Under the pieces are notes generated by a model. The model did no database searches. It was not told the DNA's origin and worked only from the letters and a program-made list of their open reading frames with translations. A DNA stretch of 64,000 nt, taken from contig BPGT01000002.1 in assembly GCA_026003175.1 (NCBI GenBank), positions 496,001-560,000 on the forward strand, given 5' to 3'. A program made the translations under genes and the position numbers. How positions within the stretch are numbered: position 1 is the stretch's first letter; the number at the start of each line of letters is the position of its first letter. Source of the DNA: Armatimonadota bacterium. GTDB taxonomy: Bacteria; Armatimonadota; HRBIN16. This document shows positions 29,777 through 36,736 of the stretch, piece after piece.

Positions 29777-30564
29777 GGCAGTGATTCCCCTTGCTGTTGC
29801 CAGATACGCTGGCACAACGGCAGGAAATCACACTGCTGACAGTAGGGGATGCGTTTCGGCTGCAGGTACTCGAAGTCGCGGGCGATTATCTCTTCACCAA
29901 GTTGACGGATATCCTCACGAAACTCTGCCAGCTCGGCGTCGGTAAGGCTCGCGCTGGCGAACGCGCCCGTCTGCAGAGCGACGATGGTGGCGATGATATG
30001 ACGGTCGGGGTAAAGGTGCTTCAGCAGCAGCTGGTAACAACACATCGCCAGGTCATCGTGCACCTCTTCGGGGGTCACGTCGGCACGCCAGCTCTTGTAG
30101 TCGATAATCTCCAGCGTGCCGTCGGGATGCTCATCCACCCGGTCCACGCGCCCTACCAGCGTGAACATGCCCATGTCCATGCGCAACATGCGTTCCTGCA
30201 TCAGGATGCGCGGTCGTTGCTCCGGCGCGATCTGCTGCATCATCTCCTGCACCCGCGCGTGGTACTGCTCTAGCAACACCGCTGCCATGTGCTGGAACTG
30301 CTGCTCCTCGTGGGGCGACTCATAGCCCGCCGCTACCCATTGCTGCTGCATCACCTGCTGTAGCTGTTCTACCGAAACCTCCTCGGCGCCGCCAGATGCG
30401 TGCAGGTGCTGTAACACCGCGTGCATCGTGGTGCCAAACGCGTACTCGCGCTTTGCCCGCATGTAGAACTTCCCACGCGGGTTGAGGTAGGTATGGTAAT
30501 ACTTCACCTCGCACAGCAGGTAGGTTCGGATACGACTGGGACTGAGCACGGGCTTGCGTGGCAT
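29773..30564 (-). CDS. PD-(D/E)XK nuclease family protein (RecB/Cas4-like) with Fe-S cysteines
   Basis: Single-domain exonuclease-type protein of 263 residues. The core has GRVDRVDEHPDG and LEIIDYKSW, giving the Asp ... Asp-Tyr-Lys active site. An N-terminal Cys (YLLCEVKYYHTY) and the C-terminal CQQCDFLPLC cluster match the four-cysteine Fe-S arrangement of AddB/Cas4-type nucleases. No CRISPR array or cas gene is near, so a housekeeping DNA-repair role is more likely than CRISPR adaptation. It lies two bases after the ACT-domain gene. Confidence 0.87.
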   Translation of the reverse strand: MPRKPVLSPSRIRTYLLCEVKYYHTYLNPRGKFYMRAKREYAFGTTMHAVLQHLHASGGAEEVSVEQLQQVMQQQWVAAGYESPHEEQQFQHMAAVLLEQYHARVQEMMQQIAPEQRPRILMQERMLRMDMGMFTLVGRVDRVDEHPDGTLEIIDYKSWRADVTPEEVHDDLAMCCYQLLLKHLYPDRHIIATIVALQTGAFASASLTDAELAEFREDIRQLGEEIIARDFEYLQPKRIPYCQQCDFLPLCQRIWQQQGESLP

Positions 30565-30566
30565 CG

Positions 30567-31034
30567 TTATACCGCCATCACGGTGGTTACTGTGTCCAGC
30601 AGTGTACCGCGTTCGCGTAGCATCTCCACTGCCTTATCTACCGCCTGCGTGCTGCCGGTGATGAGCAGCGTTTTGCTGTCGCCGCGCTCGGAGATAATCT
30701 CCGTTTGTAGCCCCTTTGTCGGGAGGTCCATCTTTTCGTCGGGGGCGACACGCACGATGGCGATGCTGCGCAGTTCACGTGAACCGTATGGATACGCCTG
30801 CACCTGCAGCACCTGCTGCAGGCGGGATAGGGTGCGCCAGAGCGTTTCCTTCTTGCGTTCGGTAGCGTGGAAGCTGAGCACGATGGTGCTGGGTGCGCCC
30901 AGCATACTGGCTGCACTACTGCCAAGTGTAGTTTCCAGCGACACTCCGCGACTAGAGAACGCCGAAGCGATGGCGGTCAGTGCACCCGGCTTATCCTGTA
31001 CCTTTATCACAAACACCCAGTGTTCATTCCCCAT
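30567..31034 (-). CDS. ACT-domain protein resembling the acetolactate synthase small subunit
   Basis: A 155-residue protein. Residues 5-75 form an ACT domain (VFVIKVQDKPGALTAIASAF), a regulatory amino-acid-binding fold. The second half (ELRSIAIVRVAPDEKMDLPT and SKTLLITGSTQAVDKAVEML) resembles the C-terminal half of IlvN/IlvH. No large subunit (IlvB) is adjacent, so it may be a divergent paralogue and not the true regulatory subunit. Its ATG overlaps the end of the dehydrogenase gene by 11 bases, so the two are coupled. Confidence 0.75.
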   Translation of the reverse strand: MGNEHWVFVIKVQDKPGALTAIASAFSSRGVSLETTLGSSAASMLGAPSTIVLSFHATERKKETLWRTLSRLQQVLQVQAYPYGSRELRSIAIVRVAPDEKMDLPTKGLQTEIISERGDSKTLLITGSTQAVDKAVEMLRERGTLLDTVTTVMAV

Positions 31035-32091
31035 ATTTGGTCCACTCTCGTAGCTTGCGTTGAATCTGGCTGGCGGATTGCATCAGCAACCGTGCTTCGT
31101 CCTCCCAGAGCTGTACTGTCACCACCTGCGACCATCCATTATTGCCCACCACAATCGGCGCGCCGATGGCGGTGTGGATGCCGTAAAACTCTCCGTCCAG
31201 CCGAACCTGTCCTGCCACCACAATCTCGCGCCCATCCATCAGCGTGCGCACGAGGTCTACGGTCACGTTGGCGGTTGCCACCGCCGTTTTCGCGCCCGAA
31301 AGGTGTGTGAGGTATGGCTTTAATACCACGCGCAGGTCAGGCGGGAGGCGGTCTACGTGCTCGAACGCCTCGCGGATCAACCCCTGCTGCAGATATGCGA
31401 CCACGCTCAGCTTCTCGCGTTGCACCTCCTGCGGAAAGTCCAGCACACTGCGGTTTCCGCGCAGCCGCCCGCTAATTGTCAGCATCTCTTCCATGTCCAT
31501 CCCGTAGATACGCACACTGCTCCAGAGGGGAACCATCTGCTCGCCGTGCTCGCCCACCACGAAGGCGTGTACCATCTGACGGCGCACACCTACGTCGGCG
31601 GCGATTTCGCGGCGGAAACGCAGTGAATCCGAGTACGCGCCGATACCGATAACCCGGTGCCTGCCCAGATAGCGGCTAAAAATCTCCACGCCCAGTTCCA
31701 CCGGATTGGTAACGATAATGACCACCTCGTTGCCGTGGCCGTACTTCTCGATGGCACGGGCGTAGGCATGGAACACCGGCAGGTTAGTATGCGCCAGTGT
31801 ATCGCGGGAAGGCGCGCTGGTAGCATCGGTAGGTACAGCTTGTCCCGCCGCCATCACAATAATATCGCCCACCACCTCTTCGGGATGCAGCGCCACATCC
31901 AGCTCCGGGGCGATTTCAGCGTAGGCGTCGGAGAGGTCGCTGCGCAAGCCGAAGAGCACGCGCTCGCTCCTGCCGCCTCGCCTGCCCACCAGCTGCAGGC
32001 GTTCGGTGGGGGAGAGTACTCGCTCTGCTACCAGTTGTATCGCGATTTCGCGCCCGCAGTCGCCGCTGGCGCCGATAACTGATACATCCAT
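31024..32091 (-). CDS. Malate/lactate dehydrogenase family protein with atypical substrate loop
   Basis: NAD-dependent 2-hydroxyacid dehydrogenase fold, 355 residues. The Rossmann motif is GASGDCGREIA. VTNPVELGVEIFSR and FVVGEHGEQMVPLWSSV correspond to the conserved NPVD and catalytic GEHGDS regions. The specificity loop normally reading RKPGMSR in malate dehydrogenase is replaced by QAVPTDATSAPSRDTL, so the first substrate-binding Arg is missing while the later one is kept. Substrate therefore cannot be assumed to be malate. It is followed by the overlapping ACT gene. Confidence 0.83.
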   Translation of the reverse strand: MDVSVIGASGDCGREIAIQLVAERVLSPTERLQLVGRRGGRSERVLFGLRSDLSDAYAEIAPELDVALHPEEVVGDIIVMAAGQAVPTDATSAPSRDTLAHTNLPVFHAYARAIEKYGHGNEVVIIVTNPVELGVEIFSRYLGRHRVIGIGAYSDSLRFRREIAADVGVRRQMVHAFVVGEHGEQMVPLWSSVRIYGMDMEEMLTISGRLRGNRSVLDFPQEVQREKLSVVAYLQQGLIREAFEHVDRLPPDLRVVLKPYLTHLSGAKTAVATANVTVDLVRTLMDGREIVVAGQVRLDGEFYGIHTAIGAPIVVGNNGWSQVVTVQLWEDEARLLMQSASQIQRKLREWTKYGE

Positions 32092-32095
32092 CGCT

Positions 32096-32638
32096 TCAAC
32101 CGTCCCAGATAACGTCTTGCACGCCTTCCGCTGCGTTGACCACCCTTGCCATCACAAACAGCAGGTCGCCCAGACGGTTGAGATAGGTGATGAGGTGCAG
32201 GTTGCCGGGCTCAACATGGTAAAGCGACACCACACGCCGTTCCGCCCGACGGCATACTGTGCGCGCGACATGCAGTGTTGCCGCGCCTGCGGTTCCGCCC
32301 GGCAGGATGAAATGCCGCAGGGCTGGCAGGTTTTGCTCTAGCTCATCGATCCAGTTCTCCAGCCTCTGTACATGCGCCTCACCAATCGGCTCTACCGGCA
32401 CCTTGTGACCGGCGGGCGTTGCCAGCTCCGCACCGGCGACAAACAGTTCGTTCTGTATCTGCTGTAACATTTCACAAAGACGCGGATGTGGACGCACATG
32501 TGCCATCGCCAATCCCAGGTACGCATTGAGCTCGTCGACGCTTCCGTACGCCTCCACGCGAGGGCAATCCTTGCTTACCCGTTGTCCACCCAGTAAGCCT
32601 GTTGTGCCGTTGTCGCCCGTTCTGGTATAGATGCGCAT
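32096..32638 (-). CDS. Cob(I)alamin adenosyltransferase, PduO type
   Basis: Transfers the adenosyl group of ATP to cob(I)alamin to make coenzyme B12. The 180 residues show the N-terminal ATP motif YTRTGDNGTTGLLGG, VEAYGSVDELNAYLG and the C-terminal ILPGGTAGAATLHVARTVCRRAERRV helix motif, all signatures of the trimeric PduO/MMAB family. It lies four bases upstream of the dehydrogenase gene on the same strand. Confidence 0.95.
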   Translation of the reverse strand: MRIYTRTGDNGTTGLLGGQRVSKDCPRVEAYGSVDELNAYLGLAMAHVRPHPRLCEMLQQIQNELFVAGAELATPAGHKVPVEPIGEAHVQRLENWIDELEQNLPALRHFILPGGTAGAATLHVARTVCRRAERRVVSLYHVEPGNLHLITYLNRLGDLLFVMARVVNAAEGVQDVIWDG

Positions 32639-32869
32639 GACAAACCTCGTTCGCGAAGTACGCTCTCATTTTGGCGCATTCGGCGAGCGATGTCAAGGCG
32701 TTTAATACGAAGAGGAACTGGTGCGCTGTGTTCTGCCTCACGTCAGCGGCTGTGATGGACTTCAATCACGGTAGATCGCCTTCCTGAAGAGGCGGACCGA
32801 TGATATTGTCTGCTCTGCGCGGACGGCTCCAGCCGAAACAGGTTGATATGCTATCAATATGGTGCCGAC

Positions 32870-32896
32870 GGCTTGGCGGGAGCCTTGCCCTCCACG
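32870..32896. repeat. Copy of dispersed element family B
   Basis: GGCTTGGCGGGAGCCTTGCC followed by CTCCACG, the most complete match to the copy at 15115. It ends 18 bases before the tandem 11-base repeats. Confidence 0.6.
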
Positions 32897-32913
32897 TACT
32901 CGTGAGAAAAATA

Positions 32914-32937
32914 TCGAGAATTTTTCGAGAATTTTTT
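32914..32937. promoter_or_regulatory. Tandem 11-bp direct repeat upstream of the nar-like promoter
   Basis: TCGAGAATTTT is repeated head to tail (32914-32924 and 32925-32937 with extra T). The unit length is about one helical turn, so two proteins could bind the same face of the DNA. It ends 21 bases before the -35 box, a usual position for an activator site or an UP element. Confidence 0.5.
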
Positions 32938-32958
32938 CCCCCAATACCTAGAAAGACC

Positions 32959-32987
32959 TTGACACCCACAAGGATTGTGCATATAAT
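32959..32987 (+). promoter_or_regulatory. Near-consensus promoter of the NarK/nar-like operon
   Basis: TTGACA (32959-32964), 17 bases, TATAAT (32982-32987): both hexamers are perfect. Transcription would start near 32994, about 64 bases before the transporter ATG. A short inverted repeat (32994-33005) lies at the start site. Confidence 0.8.
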
Positions 32988-33057
32988 ATCAAATAGATAT
33001 TCATATCCGATTATTTAGTTTTGCTGAATCCATCTAACAACTAGCTGGGGGTGCTTT

Positions 33058-34254
33058 ATGGACAATCGTGAGCCTGTCAAGGCACTAACTCTTTCCACGC
33101 TGGCTTTTGCCATCGCCTTTGCGGTGTGGGGCGTGATTGCCCCGATGGCGAAGACCTTCCAGACGAACCTGAACCTGACCGAAAAGCAGGCGTGGCTCCT
33201 TATCGCTGTGCCGGTGTTGCTGGGTTCTGTTGGGCGCATCCCGATGGGCATGTTAGCCGACCGGTTTGGGGGCAGGATAGTGTTCAGCGCGCTGTTGATT
33301 TTCGTCGCCATTCCTGCCTTCATGCTCAGCTTTGCCAGAAGCTACACCGACTTTCTGGTGTGGGCGTTGTTGCTGGGCACTGCTGGCACGTCGTTTTCCA
33401 TCGGTATCGCCTTCACTTCGAAGTGGTTTCCACCGCAGAAGCAGGGGCTCGCGCTGGGAATCTACGGGGCGGGCAACATCGGGCAGAGTTTTGCCCTGTT
33501 TGGCGTGCCTCTACTGGCAGGGCTATGGGGCTGGCAAACCACCTACCGCTTTTTTGGAGCGGTCGCGCTGCTATGGGGGTTGGTTTTCTTGCTCTTTGCC
33601 CGCAACGCGCCGGTTAAAGTGCAGCCCAAGTCCTTTGGCGCGATGGTGAAAGTGCTGACAAGCGAGCCGTTGTCGTGGTTGTTATCGTTGTTCTACTTCG
33701 TGACCTTTGGCGGATTTGTCGCACTCAGCATCGGCTTGCCCAAATTGCTCCAGGAGATTTTCCACCTGACGAAAGAGGACGCGGGCTTGCGCACCGCAGG
33801 TTTTGTGGTGCTTGCCACCGCTATGCGTCCGATAGGGGGATGGCTCAGCGATCGTTTTGGTGGAGCTCAGGTGCTGGTAGCGGTGTTCGCGGCAGCTGCA
33901 GCGTTCGCTTGGGGATTAACCTTCGAGCACATCGTGCCCTTCACCATCGGTGCGCTGGGTATCGCTGCCGCCATCGGCACGGGCAACGGCGCAGTGTTCA
34001 AACTGGTGCCCCAGTACTTCCCCAAAGATGTGGGCACGGTAACCGGTCTGGTGGGCGCAATGGGTGGATTAGGGGGCTTTTTCCCACCGATTGTACTGGG
34101 CTACATCAAGACCTACACGGGCGTCTACGATTTGGGGTTCGCGTTGTTATCGGCGTTCTGCGTTGCTTGCCTGCTGTTGAACTACCGGGTGTTCCTGCTG
34201 CCCGTGCGCAGAGCGCAGGCTGAGCAAGTGACCGCAGTGGCTTCTGGTGGGTAA
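33058..34254 (+). CDS. MFS transporter, nitrate/nitrite (NarK/NasA) type
   Basis: Twelve-helix major facilitator of 398 residues. GRIPMGMLADRFGGR is the MFS loop motif. GAGNIGQSFALFGVPLLAG and GAMGGLGGFFPPIVLG match the two nitrate-signature regions of the NarK/NRT2 family. It starts after GGGGGTGCTTT. As the first gene of the cluster it points to nitrate (or nitrite) as the substrate or product of the downstream reductase, though related oxyanions are not excluded. Confidence 0.88.
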   Translation: MDNREPVKALTLSTLAFAIAFAVWGVIAPMAKTFQTNLNLTEKQAWLLIAVPVLLGSVGRIPMGMLADRFGGRIVFSALLIFVAIPAFMLSFARSYTDFLVWALLLGTAGTSFSIGIAFTSKWFPPQKQGLALGIYGAGNIGQSFALFGVPLLAGLWGWQTTYRFFGAVALLWGLVFLLFARNAPVKVQPKSFGAMVKVLTSEPLSWLLSLFYFVTFGGFVALSIGLPKLLQEIFHLTKEDAGLRTAGFVVLATAMRPIGGWLSDRFGGAQVLVAVFAAAAAFAWGLTFEHIVPFTIGALGIAAAIGTGNGAVFKLVPQYFPKDVGTVTGLVGAMGGLGGFFPPIVLGYIKTYTGVYDLGFALLSAFCVACLLLNYRVFLLPVRRAQAEQVTAVASGG

Positions 34255-34270
34255 AAGGAGGTATCTGTGT

Positions 34271-36736
34271 ATGGCGACACGACACGCAGTTCCGGGGCGC
34301 ATCCCCAAGCCGGCTCCGCAGGAAGCAGTGCGTGTGGTGCGTACCACTGATAGTCCGAACTGTACAGGGGCGTGTGGCTGGCTGGCGACAGTAGTCAACG
34401 ATGTTATCGTGGACCTGAAGCCCGCTGCCGATTACCCCTGCGAGGAGTACAACCCGCGCGGATGCCTGCGCGGGATGTCCATGACACATATCATTTACGG
34501 TCCCGACCGCATCAGGACACCGCTCATCCGCACCGGAGAGCGCGGCGAAGGCAAATGGAAGGAAGCCTCCTGGGATGAAGCGCTGGACTACATCGCCCAG
34601 AAGATGAAACACATCATCGAAAACTACGGCGCGGACAGCATGTTGCTGTTCAATCAGGTGGTGGGAACCAGCTACGTGCAGAAAGGTGCGCAAATCCGCA
34701 TGGCGGCACTGCTGGGCATGTCCTTTGCCACCGCGTACGACTACAACGGCGACATCTCCATGGGCTTCACGCAAACACTGGGTATCGACAGCGTGGAGTG
34801 CGAGAGCAAGAGCTGGGGCTATGCTAAGTACGCTATCTTGTGGTCCTCCAACGTGTTGCAAACACGCATTCCCGACGCGCAGTTCCTGACGAGGTTTGCC
34901 AAGCAGCGTAACAACTGCAAAATCGTGGCGATAGACCCTCGCTGCAACCAGACCGTTAAGGCAGCAGACCTCTGGCTGCCCATTAACCCGGGCACTGATG
35001 GTGCGCTTGCGCTGGCGATGTGTCGGGTGCTGATAGAGGAAGGTCTGGTGGACTGGCAGTTCTTACGCACCTACACCGACTGCGCCACGCTGATTCGGCA
35101 AGACAACGGGATGCGCCTGCGTGCCAGCGACCTGGGAATAGGCAGCGAAAACGAGTTTCTGGTGTGGGACCAGACCCGACAGGACTTCTACAAGCTGCCT
35201 GCAGACACGTTGGAGCTGCCGGAGGATGTGACCCCCGCTTTCAAAGGCGAGTGGACGGTGCAAATCGAGGGCGAAGCAGTAAAGGTAGTACCCGTCTATC
35301 AACTGCTGGAGACGATGGTGATGCAGGACGAATATCGCCCCGAGCGCGTGGCGGAAATCACCGACATCCCGGCAGAGACCATTCGCCAGGTAGCGCGAGA
35401 ATACGCTACCACGAAGCCAGCGATTATCATTATCGGCATGGGCATTAACCACCGCTATCACGGCGACCTGACCATCCGCGCCATTCTGCTGTTGAGCGCG
35501 CTGGCGGGTAACTACGGTACGCCTGGCTCCGGCGTATCCATCTATTCGGGGCAGCATCACTTCCGCATCGACATCAGCGGATTCTGGTTCCCGGAAGGCA
35601 AACGCCCCAACGTGGTGCCGATGCATTACTTCGTGCTGGGCAAACCTACCGAGACCATCAACCCGAAGATTAAATACCCGAAGCACGGCTTCAAGGCGTT
35701 GTTCGTGTCGCATGGTAACCCGCTGGTGACCGAGTTCTCCAGCCTGATGAAGAAGGCGATAGACGACCTCGAGCTGTTCGTGGTGATAGACTTCTCCATG
35801 ACGCCTACCTGCGAGTACGCCGATGTGGTGTTGCCTGCGCCCACGTTCTGGGAAAAATATGACCTGGTAGCGACGGGCTGTCATCCCTATCTACAGATAC
35901 AACAACCGGTCATCCCCCCTCAATATGAGAGCAGGACAGAGCTGTGGATGGTGCAGCAACTTATCAAGCGCGTGGCTCCAGAGTTATATCCCTACTTCGA
36001 CCTCACCGAATTGGACGCCATCCGCATCCTGCTGGAAACGGCGGGCAAAGAGACTGAGGGCATCACCGTAGAGCAGCTTTTGCAGGGTCCCGTACGCCTC
36101 AACGTGCCAGACCCCGAAATCGGGTTGGACGAGCAGCTACTGCACAAGAAGCCCTTCCCTCCTCGTGCCTATCCGTTCAGGCTGGAGCAGCAGAAGGAGT
36201 ACCACAAGACGGGGCGCATGGAGTTCTACAAGGAGGAACCGATTTACCAGCGAATGGGCGAGGCGCTACCCGTTTTCAAGCCCGCGTTCAGTCATCTGCC
36301 CGAGGAGGACCAGAGGTTGCCCCTGTGCATCGTCACGCCGCACTCCAAGTGGCGGGTGCACTCTACCCACAGCAACAACCCGCTGTTGCTTAACGTGAAT
36401 CGCAAGCCGGTGGTGGAGATAAACCCGCTGGATGCCGCCGCGCGCGGTATCCAGGACGGCGACCTCGTGGAGGTTTTCAGCAACTACGGCTCTTATCGCC
36501 TATGGGCGCTGGTGACCGAAACCATCAAGCCCGGTGTGGTATGTGTGGACCACGGATGGTGGGACCGCTATCTCGCCGGAGGCAAATACCACAGCGTGCA
36601 TACACACCAGAAGATTAAGCCCACGCATGAGGCGTACTTCCTTCCGGCGGTGTACGCGCCCGGACAACACTGGAAGGACACCCGCGTGGACGTGAGAAAG
36701 GTGGGGAACAATGGCGCGACTGGCAATGTTGATTGA
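34271..36736 (+). CDS. NarG-like molybdopterin oxidoreductase, catalytic subunit (short form)
   Basis: Mo-bisPGD enzyme of the DMSO reductase superfamily, type II branch. ATG 34271 follows AAAGGAGG at eight bases. In the 821-residue protein the FS0 region reads Asp27-x3-Cys31-x3-Cys35-x29-Cys65 (PNCTGACGW ... NPRGCLRG), closely like NarG except that the first ligand, His in NarG, is Asp. AYDYNGD gives Asp161 at the position of the NarG molybdenum ligand, and WSSNVLQTRIPDAQF is also NarG-like. NarG has about 1,240 residues, so this is much shorter. I see no Tat signal, so the site is probably cytoplasmic. It overlaps the next gene by 26 bases. Nitrate is the likely substrate, from context. Confidence 0.86.
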   Translation: MATRHAVPGRIPKPAPQEAVRVVRTTDSPNCTGACGWLATVVNDVIVDLKPAADYPCEEYNPRGCLRGMSMTHIIYGPDRIRTPLIRTGERGEGKWKEASWDEALDYIAQKMKHIIENYGADSMLLFNQVVGTSYVQKGAQIRMAALLGMSFATAYDYNGDISMGFTQTLGIDSVECESKSWGYAKYAILWSSNVLQTRIPDAQFLTRFAKQRNNCKIVAIDPRCNQTVKAADLWLPINPGTDGALALAMCRVLIEEGLVDWQFLRTYTDCATLIRQDNGMRLRASDLGIGSENEFLVWDQTRQDFYKLPADTLELPEDVTPAFKGEWTVQIEGEAVKVVPVYQLLETMVMQDEYRPERVAEITDIPAETIRQVAREYATTKPAIIIIGMGINHRYHGDLTIRAILLLSALAGNYGTPGSGVSIYSGQHHFRIDISGFWFPEGKRPNVVPMHYFVLGKPTETINPKIKYPKHGFKALFVSHGNPLVTEFSSLMKKAIDDLELFVVIDFSMTPTCEYADVVLPAPTFWEKYDLVATGCHPYLQIQQPVIPPQYESRTELWMVQQLIKRVAPELYPYFDLTELDAIRILLETAGKETEGITVEQLLQGPVRLNVPDPEIGLDEQLLHKKPFPPRAYPFRLEQQKEYHKTGRMEFYKEEPIYQRMGEALPVFKPAFSHLPEEDQRLPLCIVTPHSKWRVHSTHSNNPLLLNVNRKPVVEINPLDAAARGIQDGDLVEVFSNYGSYRLWALVTETIKPGVVCVDHGWWDRYLAGGKYHSVHTHQKIKPTHEAYFLPAVYAPGQHWKDTRVDVRKVGNNGATGNVD

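Larger units (their letters stand above)
32639..33057. other. Divergent regulatory region between the adenosyltransferase and the nar-like cluster
   Basis: The 419 bases contain a family B repeat (32870-32896), two tandem 11-base units (32914-32937), a near-consensus promoter (32959-32987) and an AT-rich leader with GATAT-TC-ATATC at 32994-33005. No gene is apparent. The A/T content rises sharply after 32900, unlike the rest of the window. Confidence 0.6.

Noticed and set aside
29773-30564. Cas4-like nuclease as a hint of a CRISPR system
   Set aside because: No array, cas1 or cas2 in the window; the same fold and Fe-S cysteines occur in general repair nucleases.
30567-31034. Naming the ACT protein IlvN
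   Set aside because: No adjacent IlvB and only general similarity; the name would imply a partner that is not seen.
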